NCBI GenBank assembly: GCA_900552495.1
Contig: URZY01000003.1
Location: forward strand, 1 to 64,000
DNA from: an uncultured Mycoplasmatota bacterium
GTDB taxonomy: Bacteria; Bacillota_I; Bacilli_A; RF39; UBA660
DNA: 64,000 nt
Direction: 5' to 3'
Part shown: positions 1 through 8,384 of the stretch, piece after piece
How positions within the stretch are numbered: position 1 is the stretch's first letter
Layout: the number at the start of each line of letters is the position of its first letter
Program-made: the position numbers and the translations under genes
The notes under the pieces: model-generated
The model's database searches: none
What the model was told of the DNA's origin: nothing
The model's input: the letters and a program-made list of their open reading frames with translations, nothing else

Positions 1-2687
1 TTTTCCATTATTTACGGCGTCGTCTAATTTCTTAGCAACACTGTCAATTGTATCATCGGCAGTAAAGCTTATTTTTTCTGTTGATGAAGCAGAAGCTTTT
101 GTCTTGGTGGAATTAGTATCTGTCTTTACCGATTTATTGTCTGATAAAGTTGTTGATGATTTTATTTTATTTCCATTGCTGTCATAATTAGCTTCTAATT
201 CCCATTTACCATCTTTGTTTAAAATTTCAACTTTCTTTGATCCATTGGAGTATTCAATACTTCTTTGTCCTTCGCCTAAAGTTGTTGTCGTTATTATTTT
301 CTCTCCATTTGGACCTTTTTGTTCGGTTATTTTTGTATAATCGTGGTTATATACCGTTTCTGGTTCTGTTGCTTTATTTACAATTCCTGTTTTATCTAAT
401 TCAGCTTGAGTTTTCGTTTTAGTTGTCATTTCTATATCAACTTTATTATCACCAAGATATTTTATATTAGATGTGTTTCCAATATCAGCATTAACACCTG
501 TCTTTGAAGGAGTTTTTATGCTAGCATCTACCGGCGTATATTTAGGACTTATTGCTGCATCCATATTAGCTAAGGCTGTTGTTCCTCCGACTATTGTAGC
601 GGTTCCACTTGTAATTGCAGTAGCGTTATTTGATGATGATAATTTTGGAGTTGTTTCTGGTTGCTTGACAACTTTATTAGGGGTTATTTCATTATTTATG
701 CCAGCTGATGCTAAGTTTCCTGTCAACTGATTTCCTGAATTTTCTTTTAAAACTCTATTTTCTGAAATATCTAAGCTGGTTCCTGTATTGTGTGAAGTAC
801 TTATGTTTTTTTGAACGTCTGAGGTTGCTTTAGCTTCAGTTTGAACTGGAGAATTTTTTGTTACGTTTCCACCATTTTCTACTTTTGTTTCTATTCTAGG
901 TTGAACATTATTAGTTGTACTGCCACCAGTTGATGCTTTCGTTTCAGGTTGAACAGGAGATTTTTTGGCTACACTTCCACTTGCCTCTACTTTTGTTTCT
1001 GCCTTTGCGACAGTGTTCTTAGGTGTACTACTACTACTAGATTCTGCTGTTGTTTCTACTCTAGGTTGAACATTATTAGTTGTACTGCCACCAGTTGATG
1101 CTTTCGTTTCGGTTTGAACTGGAGATTTCTTTGTTGCATTTCCACTTGTATCTACTTTTGTTTCTGCTTTTGCGACAGTGTTCTTAGGTGTACTACTACT
1201 AGATTCTACTTTTGTTTCAGTTTTGGTTGGAGATTTTTGGACTGTATTTCCGCTTGTATCCACCTCTGTTTCTGTTCTAGCTTTGGCTTTACCTTCTGTT
1301 TGTATTTCATCCTTTAAAACTTTACTGGCTTCTGTATTTATTTTGGCATCGGCATCAGAGTCTACTTTGGCTTTTACTTTTCCATCGGCATCTACATCTG
1401 TTTTTGTTTTTACATCTACTTCTGTTGATGATCCTTTTGCTGATTTCAAAACTTTTCTCGCATCTTTTGCTTCGCCGTAAGATGACATAATAGCTCCCAT
1501 CATTGCTTGGTTTTTAACATTATCCCAGCCGCCTGCATCATTAAATGCTTCTGCATAACTTCCATAATCTTTATATGTCATATTTAATAAAGGCTGAACA
1601 AAGCCTTCTATACCTGAATCAACAGTATCTAGGGCAATTCTAGATGCAGAACCTGCTAGTTTGGAACCTTTGAATAAACTATTTGCTAGCTTGTCACCAT
1701 ATCCACCTGCTTGTGAGATCTTGGCTCCAATTGCCCACTGAGCACCTTCCCATGCCGCGCTTGATAAACCATATTTTAGTCCGTCAACAACAGTTGCGCC
1801 ATCTGCCCAGGCATCCTCTGAACCTCTCGATATGGCGAATACTCCAGCGGAGGTTGCTAATTGGGATACACTTAATGATCCTTGTGCGACGGCTCTTCCC
1901 GTAATCGTTCCAAATGCCGATTTTGCTGAGGCAGCTACCCCTGCTCCATTTGCCATTCCTGCCGTAAAAATTGTCGCTCCTATCATAGCAGTTGAGTATC
2001 CTACTCCACTACCGACACTACGACAAGTGTCAAAGTTATAAGCATTATTTTTTAATGCTTGACCAAATTCGGTATCGGCATAGAATGAATCAAATATACT
2101 TTCAACCTTTTTTCCGATACATGCGCCTTTGTTTCTTCCCACATCTTTTCTGTTATATTTGATCCAGTAACTAAGTCATAGCCACCAGTAAAAATTGATG
2201 CGGCAGCAGTCGCTCCCATGGTTAATAGATCACATGCAGTTTCTCCAAATTCAAATACACCTTCTACAAAACCAGTAAAGAAAGTTGCAGCACTTGCGCC
2301 GACACCTTTAAAAAAGTTAAGTGCTTTACGTCCAAAACTAATGTGATCTTCAATCCCTGTTAAATCCAGTGTATCATAATCAACGCGATCTAATGAATCT
2401 AAGAATGCATCAATAGCATCCTCATCTTGGCTGTATGATAAAACTTCTATTTGCACTTGTTTTATGAATTGAGTTAAAAAACTTACTCCTTGACCACATT
2501 CATTTATAAGCGTGCTAAAAGAATCGCTGTTAAGTCCACCGATATATTCATTAAATCCTTTGGCTGATACTATTTTGTTTGTTGCTTGTTTGATGTCAGA
2601 AGATAAACTTTCTATTTTACCAAGCATGTTGCTTATTTCATCTGTTGCTTGGCTTATTACTTTTCCGTCGTAACTTAATGTTGCCAT
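1..2687 (-). CDS. Large LXG-like T7SS cargo protein A (frameshifted, partial)
   Basis: The reading frame starts at ATG 2687, overlapping the stop of the DUF4176 gene (TAATG), and as written stops at 2052 after 211 codons. From the A-tract at 2108-2113 the -1 frame continues without a stop to position 1, giving at least 896 codons if one A is added. Residues 1-95 are helical and aligned in character with the N-termini of the 765- and 717-residue proteins of this locus. Next come a hydrophobic Gly/Ala segment, an Ala/Gly-rich middle and a long Thr/Ser/Lys region with 165-bp repeats. The C-terminus lies outside the window. By family I infer an LXG-type cargo of a type VIIb secretion system. No toxin domain is visible in the part present. 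The frameshift may be an assembly error, a real inactivation, or slippage. Confidence 0.6.
865..1230. repeat. 165-bp in-frame coding repeats
   Basis: The motif ctaggttgaacattattag occurs at 896 and again at 1061, exactly 165 bp (55 codons) apart. Flanking motifs (ttgcgacagtgttcttagg near 1012 and 1174) repeat with similar spacing. The copies encode Thr/Ser/Lys-rich linker of the large protein on the minus strand. In-frame repeats of this size can vary in number by recombination. Confidence 0.75.
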
Positions 2688-2968
2688 TATTTTTTAATCT
2701 TCTCCATTGTTGATTCTAATTCTTTTCTAAAATGCTTATCTTCTTCATCAGAATATCCTTCTGATACTACTTCTTCAATCTGGTCTATATTAAATAATAG
2801 ATTTTTATCATTACTAATTACACCCATTGGATATGCACAACCTAGGTAATCCCATGGTTTAGAGCTACCATCTTCAATAATGGCAAAACCAATTATTACT
2901 ACTTTTCTTGTAGCACCTTTTAATTTAACTACGCTTCCTACAGGAAGATATTTACTACTGCTATTCAT
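2687..2968 (-). CDS. DUF4176 family protein, module A
   Basis: 93 residues. The N-terminus carries the DUF4176 signature (LPVGSVVKLKG), followed by a WDY-LG-C-YP-MG segment and a FNIDQIEEV segment, which are the family hallmarks. DUF4176 proteins are encoded beside LXG cargo genes of type VIIb secretion systems, where they are thought to act as cargo-specific targeting or chaperone factors in the cytoplasm. This copy is the most divergent of four in the locus. It also sits between the partner and the large gene, whereas in modules B and C it follows the large gene. Its stop overlaps the start of the large gene, implying translational coupling. Confidence 0.8.
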   Translation of the reverse strand: MNSSSKYLPVGSVVKLKGATRKVVIIGFAIIEDGSSKPWDYLGCAYPMGVISNDKNLLFNIDQIEEVVSEGYSDEEDKHFRKELESTMEKIKK

Positions 2969-3364
2969 TTAACTATTCCTTCTCTCTGCTATTCTTCTAT
3001 TATAAGCATCTATTTCTGCTTGATCTTTTCTACTTGCTTCATCATTTAATTCTGACTGTAGTTGATTATATACAGCTTCAACTTGTTGTCTTATATTGGC
3101 TGTGGCCGTTTGAATACTACCTTTAGTACTGCTAATTCCTGTGCATACTTCTTCTAATGTTGGTAAAATTGTTTTATCTCCAATTGCTAGCACTTCTGGT
3201 GTTAACATACTTCCAGAACTGTTAACTTCATTTTCAATTGATGAAATCATTTCGGCTTCACTATCAACAGCATCACAGCCTGCAAGTATTGCCTCAGCAT
3301 CTAATTTCTCACTAGCTGATTTAGCTGAAACAAACCTACCTTGATATGGTTGTAATAAACTCAT
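2969..3364 (-). CDS. Helical partner protein, module A
   Basis: 131 residues from ATG 3364, preceded by a GAGAGGTG ribosome site; an in-frame GTG nine bases earlier overlaps that site and is not used. The protein is predicted all-helical. It shares a pattern with the 115- and 111-residue partners in modules B and C: a GC..(I/V)D..AE segment near the N-terminus, a PTLEE segment, then an IR motif and a charged Q/E/R-rich tail. This arrangement resembles the small alpha-helical proteins that pair with the helical N-terminus of LXG cargo in T7SSb loci. Assignment to a named Pfam family is not possible by eye. It ends directly at the start of the DUF4176 gene. Confidence 0.75.
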   Translation of the reverse strand: MSLLQPYQGRFVSAKSASEKLDAEAILAGCDAVDSEAEMISSIENEVNSSGSMLTPEVLAIGDKTILPTLEEVCTGISSTKGSIQTATANIRQQVEAVYNQLQSELNDEASRKDQAEIDAYNRRIAERRNS

Positions 3365-3452
3365 TAAATACACCTCTCTACTATAATACTATATATTATA
3401 TATTACACTATTCAGTGGGCTTTAGCAAGTAGAAGGCTTGGTTTTTTTCATA

Positions 3453-3510
3453 AAAAAAGTAAAAGCATTGATATCTCTTAAATAGAGTATATATCATCTT
3501 TTACTTTTTA
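3453..3510 (-). terminator. Intrinsic terminator after module B
   Basis: On the minus strand an AAGTAAAAG arm pairs with a CTTTTACTT arm that ends in a run of Ts. An inner ATAT pairing extends the stem. It follows the stop of the DUF4176 gene of module B and separates module B from module A. Confidence 0.7.
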
Positions 3511-3515
3511 TTTAA

Positions 3516-3842
3516 TTAAGCTTCATTTTCATATTTTTGTTTGTAGATTTCATATCCACCATTTAGGATTCTTGATAGTTCTTTTTGAGAATCACTTTCA
3601 TATCCCATATGGCATAGTTTTTCAATTTGATTGTGATTAAAAGCACAGACCATATTACTATCTAAGATTCCTTCTGGATAAATGCATCCACCGTACTCGT
3701 ACATTTTTCTTTGAGCTTTAACTTCTTTTCCATCTTGTAACTCTGTATTGTTTGGGAAAATGCAATAACTTGTGATCATTACTTCTTTTTTTCCACCTTT
3801 TAGCAATACTACTGATCCGATTGGCAAAAATTTATCTTTCAT
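3516..3842 (-). CDS. DUF4176 family protein, module B
   Basis: 108 residues with the full family pattern: LPIGSVVLLKGGKKEVMI, a YEYGGCIYPEGI segment, and AFNHNQIEK. It is nearly identical in these blocks to the copies at 6696 and 8023. The C-terminal block ELSRILNGGYEIYKQKYE is shared with the 8023 copy, pointing to recent duplication. A consensus-like ribosome site precedes ATG 3842. It lies 11 bases after the large gene of module B and was presumably cotranscribed with it. The likely role is a cytoplasmic targeting factor for the adjacent large protein; this rests on the family's known genomic association, not on sequence motifs with a known activity. Confidence 0.85.
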   Translation of the reverse strand: MKDKFLPIGSVVLLKGGKKEVMITSYCIFPNNTELQDGKEVKAQRKMYEYGGCIYPEGILDSNMVCAFNHNQIEKLCHMGYESDSQKELSRILNGGYEIYKQKYENEA

Positions 3843-3853
3843 ATTCTAACCTC

Positions 3854-6151
3854 CTAACCTTCTTGGAATGCATATTCATCTGTTGGAGTTAAATAATCTG
3901 CTTCTGCATTTTCCGTTTCACCATAATCTATATTCATTGAGTCAACATCTTCATTCCATTCTTCGGTTTCTAAGCCTTCTTCTTCATCTTCATTATTTTC
4001 TTTTTCGCGTTTATCTAAGTAAGCTTTTGTACCAACGCCTGCCAAACCGGCTGCTCCTAAACCGGCTACCATTGGAATAACAGAAGCTGATTTAGTTGAT
4101 AAACCATCTGATGATAAAATTGGAGATGATGATGTTGGTATATTCATTGTACTTGTTGTAAGATCACTTAATGAACCGGTTGAATTTCCTAGTGAATTCA
4201 TTAAGTCGTCACTTGTTATATTACTATTTCCAGTACTTGCGTTTCCTGTTAAATTGCTGTAGTTTCCACCGCCAGTACCTCCTCCTATACTAGGATTGAC
4301 GGTTGGTTTATTATCATTATCACCAGGTAATCGTTCCCCCCCACTTATTGGATCTGAATCCGGCTTTGGGATTGGATCTGGCCTTGGAGTTGGATCTGGC
4401 CTTGGAGTTGGATCTGGCCTTGGAGTTGGATCTGACCTTGGAGCTGGATCTGGCCTTGGAGCTGGATCTGGCCTTGGAGTTAGATCTGGCCTTGGAGTTG
4501 AATCTAGCATTGGGGTTGGAGCCGACTTTGGAGTTGAGTCCGACGTTGGGGTTGGATCCGGCGTTGAAGTTGGAGTTGGAGTTATTTGGTCAACTGCTGT
4601 GGATTGTTGTGGAGCAAAGCCTGGTAAATTATCTTGTAGAGTGCCACTTGTTGCATCATATAATTTTTGACCAACTGATGGTCCTGCATTTTCAGCCATT
4701 CTAAATTGAGCAGCTTGAACTGGAGCGGTAATACCACCAGATGTAACTTGTCCTGCTGCCGCTGCTACTCCACCTACTGCTTTTGGTCCAATAGCATTTG
4801 CCGCGTTAGTTACTGCAACACCTGCTTTTGATGTTGCTAAAGCATTGCCAGCTTTTGCTAAACCTTGACCTATTGAACTGTTTGCTACTTTTTGGGTAAC
4901 GTTTGTTGCCATTTGTCCTATTTTTGAATCGGCTACCGCTTTAGTAAACTTATTTCCTTCATTTGCTACGACATCAGTTCCCCTTGCTGCTGATACTGCG
5001 GAATTTGCATTTTTAGCAACCTTTAATGTATTTGCAGAGTTATTTACAACATCGTCGATTGCATTTAGTACATCATCAGTCGCTCCAGCAGCTTTTGCAA
5101 CTTCTTTTAGTTCATTAGCTTTGCTAGCTAGATCCTTGGCATTCTTAAGAGTTGTGCTAGCACTTTTTGCGGTAGTTCCTCCCACCGTTACTGCATCATC
5201 GGCAAAGTTTGCTACATCATCAGTTAATCCAACAATATCATCAGTTAAATTAATGACATCGTCTCCTAAGTCAGCAGACTTCATAATATCTTTTAGATTC
5301 TTAACTGATTGTGATGTTTTACTTGCGGCACCACTTAACTCGTCAAGTGAATCAAGGGCTTTACCGGCTCTCGCTCCGGCAGTCAACTTATTGGCAAGTC
5401 CACCAACCACCAATGTTGTAGCTGCCGAGACGGCTCCCTGTTTGACTCCTTTTCCAAAGGCTTCATTAAATGATAATCCTTGTTGTAGTCCACTTTGAGT
5501 TCCGCTTCCAACTCCACCAACTAATGCTGTCGCTGCTGATATTCCTAAACCAGCTGTTCCCATACCTCCGGTCGCAACACCAACGATAATATAACCTGTC
5601 GCTGTTCCAATGCCTTTTAAAACATTAGCGGCTGTGCTCTGATGAGACATAACGCTATATTTATTTAACCATTGTAGTCCGCCTTCTTCATATTGATCAT
5701 AGAAAAAGTCCCCCACATGATCTTTTTTTACAAATTCAGCACATGCATCTTGAAAATCACTACTAAAGACACCACCGACAAAGCCAGCAACTGATACTAA
5801 CCCGTCACCCAAATTTTCAATGAAAGATCCTAATCCTTCAACTAATTTTAATGCTCCCATACCAATAGTTGCAAACAATTTTTTATACCATGGAGCACTT
5901 TGATATTCTTCAATTTCTTGAGCTTTGCCACTTATTTCAGTGCTCATCATTTCTATATATTCAATGACTTGTGATTGATAATTAGTTATGTAACTAAAAT
6001 CAACATCTATATTTTCTGCACCACGTGCACTTGATACGGTGCTTATTCCCTTTTGTATTTCACCATTTGTACTGTCTAAGGCTTTACATGCGGATGATAG
6101 TTCTTCAATAGCTTGACTTACTAATGATGCGTTATATGTATATCTTGCCAT
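3854..6151 (-). CDS. Large LXG-like T7SS cargo protein B (Pro-rich)
   Basis: 765 residues. Residues 1-95 form a helical, WXG/LXG-like head. Residues about 100-260 hold a hydrophobic Gly/Ala region with the block DACAEFVKKDHVGDFFYD shared with protein C. An Ala/Lys helical middle follows. Around 535-600 there are about eight hexapeptides of the type TPRPDP, then a Gly/Asn/Ser linker. At the C-terminus there is one hydrophobic segment (VIPMVAGLGAAGLAG), then basic residues, a strongly acidic stretch and a final YLTPTDEYAFQE. The tail is nearly the same in protein C. No catalytic or toxin domain is recognisable. I infer a T7SSb-exported or envelope-spanning surface protein; function unknown. Confidence 0.8.
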   Translation of the reverse strand: MARYTYNASLVSQAIEELSSACKALDSTNGEIQKGISTVSSARGAENIDVDFSYITNYQSQVIEYIEMMSTEISGKAQEIEEYQSAPWYKKLFATIGMGALKLVEGLGSFIENLGDGLVSVAGFVGGVFSSDFQDACAEFVKKDHVGDFFYDQYEEGGLQWLNKYSVMSHQSTAANVLKGIGTATGYIIVGVATGGMGTAGLGISAATALVGGVGSGTQSGLQQGLSFNEAFGKGVKQGAVSAATTLVVGGLANKLTAGARAGKALDSLDELSGAASKTSQSVKNLKDIMKSADLGDDVINLTDDIVGLTDDVANFADDAVTVGGTTAKSASTTLKNAKDLASKANELKEVAKAAGATDDVLNAIDDVVNNSANTLKVAKNANSAVSAARGTDVVANEGNKFTKAVADSKIGQMATNVTQKVANSSIGQGLAKAGNALATSKAGVAVTNAANAIGPKAVGGVAAAAGQVTSGGITAPVQAAQFRMAENAGPSVGQKLYDATSGTLQDNLPGFAPQQSTAVDQITPTPTSTPDPTPTSDSTPKSAPTPMLDSTPRPDLTPRPDPAPRPDPAPRSDPTPRPDPTPRPDPTPRPDPIPKPDSDPISGGERLPGDNDNKPTVNPSIGGGTGGGNYSNLTGNASTGNSNITSDDLMNSLGNSTGSLSDLTTSTMNIPTSSSPILSSDGLSTKSASVIPMVAGLGAAGLAGVGTKAYLDKREKENNEDEEEGLETEEWNEDVDSMNIDYGETENAEADYLTPTDEYAFQEG
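4360..4515. repeat. 18-bp tandem repeat encoding PRPDPT
   Basis: About eight head-to-tail copies of an 18-bp unit (plus strand ggagttggatctggcctt) encode Pro-Arg-Pro-Asp-Pro-Thr hexads in the large protein on the minus strand. Units differ by single bases. The unit length keeps the frame when copies are gained or lost. Confidence 0.9.
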
Positions 6152-6163
6152 AAATTTTTCCTC

Positions 6164-6511
6164 CTATCTTCCTTGAGCAGCTTCTGCTTCTCTTCGTTGT
6201 CTTTCTAGTTCTGCTCGATATGCTTCTAATTCAGCTTGTTGCTGAGCTTGAATTTGAACAGCAACATTTCTTATTTGCGCCGTAAACGATTCAATATTTG
6301 TTTTAATTGTTTCAACAGCTACTGCCAGTTCCTCTAATGATGGTTGCATAGTTTGTCCTTCAACAGCTAGAGCTTCTCCACTACATGAAGCTGCCGCATC
6401 TCTTACATATTTTGCACATGTAACATAATCTTCTGCTGCACTATCAATCATATTACATCCATTTGTTATAGTAACAACATCAATTATTTGACTCTCACTT
6501 GTTATTGCCAT
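6164..6511 (-). CDS. Helical partner protein, module B
   Basis: 115 residues, predicted helical throughout. It shares with the 111-residue partner of module C the blocks ITNGC.(M/K)ID.AAE, TCA, EALAV, QPSLEE or its variant, TAQIRNVA, and a Gln/Arg-rich C-terminal helix. A ribosome site is present before ATG 6511. The large cargo gene follows after 12 bases. By analogy with T7SSb loci it would form a complex with the helical head of the large protein. The paired conservation of the large gene and this gene in each module supports that. It is not a canonical WXG100 protein because no WxG is present. Confidence 0.75.
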   Translation of the reverse strand: MAITSESQIIDVVTITNGCNMIDSAAEDYVTCAKYVRDAAASCSGEALAVEGQTMQPSLEELAVAVETIKTNIESFTAQIRNVAVQIQAQQQAELEAYRAELERQRREAEAAQGR

Positions 6512-6644
6512 AATATCACCTATTCTTTCGTTTAATATTATTGTGAATCTAAGTACTATTTTCTTTGCATTATATCTATTACCCTATATAATGCTATATT
6601 TTGTTTATTCTATCACACTATCATTATAAACCAAATCTAGAAAA

Positions 6645-6667
6645 AAAAAAAGAATAAATATTTCTTT
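6645..6667 (-). terminator. Weak intrinsic terminator after 6696 gene
   Basis: On the minus strand AAAAGAA and TTCTTTT arms enclose an ATATTTA loop and are followed by a long T run. The stem is short and AT-only, so efficiency is uncertain. Confidence 0.45.
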
Positions 6668-6695
6668 TATTAATATTTTTACGTAAAAAAAGAAA

Positions 6696-7031
6696 CTACG
6701 CAGTTTCAGCAGCTTCTTTTTCATATTTTTGTTTATAAATTTCAAATCCACCATTTAAAATCTTTGAAAGTTGTTGTTGTTGTTCTGTTTGATAGCCTAA
6801 ATAAGTTACCTTTTCAATTTGATTGTGGTTAAACGCACATACCATATTACTATCTAAGATTCCTTCTGGATAAATGCAGCCTCCGTATTCATAAATCTTC
6901 TTTTCTGCTTTTACTTCTTTTCCATTTTGTAATTCTGTATTATTAGGGAAGATACAGTAACTTGTAATCATTACTTCTTTCTTACCTCCTTTTAATAATA
7001 CTACTGTTCCTATTGGTAAAAATTTTTCCAT
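6696..7031 (-). CDS. DUF4176 family protein (extra copy)
   Basis: 111 residues with the family blocks LPIGTVVLLKGGKKEVMI, YEYGGCIYPEGILDSN and AFNHNQIEK. It differs from the module B and C copies mainly in the C-terminal third (GYQTEQQQQLSKILNGGFE). It lies between the 280-residue coiled-coil gene and the partner gene of module B, so it is not directly behind a large cargo gene. It could serve the 280-residue protein or be a spare copy from tandem duplication. AGGAGG-type ribosome site before ATG 7031. As a DUF4176 member, a T7SS cargo-targeting role is inferred. Confidence 0.8.
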   Translation of the reverse strand: MEKFLPIGTVVLLKGGKKEVMITSYCIFPNNTELQNGKEVKAEKKIYEYGGCIYPEGILDSNMVCAFNHNQIEKVTYLGYQTEQQQQLSKILNGGFEIYKQKYEKEAAETA

Positions 7032-7076
7032 TTTATTTCCTCCTATATTCTTAAAAGCAAAACTATGCTTATATTT

Positions 7077-7919
7077 TTATTCTGTTTCACCTGTGGCAAT
7101 TAATAGTTCATTTATTGTACCATCTTTATTGCCATATGATCCCTGGGAAAATAGTTGAAAGAATAATTCATCATCATCGTCGGCATCAATGGGTTCATAT
7201 TGGTAATATTCTTTAGAAATAGATGTTCTGGTATAATGCATTTGACCATCATCAACTTCTTCTAAATCGTCTTTAGTATTTTTATTTCCTTTATTATTAC
7301 TGTCACTAGATATTAGAAATTTTTTTTTTGGAAATGATTTATCAGTAATAATTGTATTAGCAACTAGTTGTGTTAAATCATCTTCATATTCTTTAAAGCA
7401 ATCATCATGCTTTTCACTTAATTCCATTATTTTCTGTTTTAAGTTTGAAATTTGTTTATTTAAAGAATGAATGTCTACAGTCGAAATAACTCGATCTATT
7501 CTTGAATATAATCCACTCATTATTTTCTTTTCTTTTATTTCTAAACTTTTGACACTGTTTTCATAGGCATTTATTATTTGCTCTTCTTCATATAATAATT
7601 GTTCTAGATCTAATTTATTTCCTAGTTTTTCTTGAAGGCGTTTTTTATTTTGACCCATCGTACCTAATACTTGCCAAATATTTACCTTTGCTTCTCTTTT
7701 TCTTTGGGATATTTCTGATAGTAATTTTGATAATTCTTGATTTCTTCTTTCGGCTGTTTTATTTATAATTCCTGTTCTTAATTTGTTAAATAATGGGAAC
7801 AATGATAACGCAACTAATGTTGTTGTATATTTAGTTGAAACATTGTCAAACAGCATTGTTACTTCTTCAACCGTCAGTATTTCACTTAATTCTGTTTTAA
7901 ATGTAATGTTTTCTAACAT
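7077..7919 (-). CDS. Coiled-coil protein of the T7SS locus, unknown
   Basis: 280 residues, not recognised. The N-terminal 45 residues include one moderately hydrophobic segment (TTTLVALSLFPLF). Residues about 50-190 are heptad-like with many Glu/Lys/Leu and should form long coiled coils. After a Lys-rich linker the C-terminus is acidic (DADDDDE near residue 250) and ends LLIATGETE. No signal peptide is evident. It has its own near-consensus promoter at 7958-7986 and is followed by a DUF4176 gene, which suggests that the pair is a separate unit inside the cargo locus. It might be an accessory scaffold or another cargo; the sequence does not decide. Confidence 0.7.
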   Translation of the reverse strand: MLENITFKTELSEILTVEEVTMLFDNVSTKYTTTLVALSLFPLFNKLRTGIINKTAERRNQELSKLLSEISQRKREAKVNIWQVLGTMGQNKKRLQEKLGNKLDLEQLLYEEEQIINAYENSVKSLEIKEKKIMSGLYSRIDRVISTVDIHSLNKQISNLKQKIMELSEKHDDCFKEYEDDLTQLVANTIITDKSFPKKKFLISSDSNNKGNKNTKDDLEEVDDGQMHYTRTSISKEYYQYEPIDADDDDELFFQLFSQGSYGNKDGTINELLIATGETE

Positions 7920-7957
7920 TCTATCATCCCCTAGTCTATATTCTTACTCTATATTTT

Positions 7958-7986
7958 ATTATAGTTTATGAATGACTTTCAGTCAA
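7958..7986 (-). promoter_or_regulatory. SigA-type promoter for 280-residue gene
   Basis: On the minus strand TTGACT (7981-7986) and TATAAT (7958-7963) are separated by 17 bases, near the vegetative consensus. It lies 39 bases upstream of ATG 7919. Confidence 0.75.
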
Positions 7987-8004
7987 GGTTTTGAAGAAGA
8001 ATTT

Positions 8005-8040
8005 TACAGTAGAAAACAGAAGCTACTTTGCTTCTGTTTC
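8005..8040 (-). terminator. Intrinsic terminator after module C
   Basis: A CAGAAGC / GCTTCTG hairpin with a short T run overlaps the last codons of the DUF4176 gene at 8023 and ends the module C transcript just before the promoter of the next gene. Confidence 0.65.
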
Positions 8041-8361
8041 TTCATTTTCATATTTTTGTTTATAAATCTCATATCCGCCATTTAAAATTCTTGATAATTC
8101 TTTTTGGGAATCACTAGAATATCCCATATGACAGATTTTTTCTATTTGTGCGTGATCAAATGCACATACCAAGTTACTATCTAGTATACCTTCTGGATAA
8201 ATGCACCCACCATACTCATACATTTTCTTTTGGGGCTTTACTTCTTGATTATCCTTTATTTCAGAATTGTTTGGAAAGATACAATAACTAGTTATCATTA
8301 CTTCCTTTTTTCCACCCTTAAGTAATACTACTGTTCCTATTGGTAAGAATTTTTCTTCCAT
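8023..8361 (-). CDS. DUF4176 family protein, module C
   Basis: 112 residues with LPIGTVVLLKGGKKEVMI, YEYGGCIYPEGILDSN, AFDHAQIEK and the C-terminal ELSRILNGGYEIYKQKYE block. It is closest to the module B copy at 3516. GAGGAT-type ribosome site before ATG 8361. It follows the large gene of module C by 23 bases and is followed by a terminator, so it is the last gene of the module. Inferred cytoplasmic targeting factor for the large protein of module C. Confidence 0.85.
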   Translation of the reverse strand: MEEKFLPIGTVVLLKGGKKEVMITSYCIFPNNSEIKDNQEVKPQKKMYEYGGCIYPEGILDSNLVCAFDHAQIEKICHMGYSSDSQKELSRILNGGYEIYKQKYENEETEAK

Positions 8362-8384
8362 ATATATCCTCCTCTATTCTTTCA

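Noticed and set aside
1114..1480. Plus-strand ORFs in the first 2 kb
   Set aside because: Opposite-strand shadows of the Ser/Thr/Lys repeat region of large protein A.
4296..4704. Plus-strand ORFs with Gly/Val or Leu/Asp repeats
   Set aside because: They are mirror readings of the 18-bp Pro-rich repeat of the minus-strand gene; no ribosome site and no conservation.
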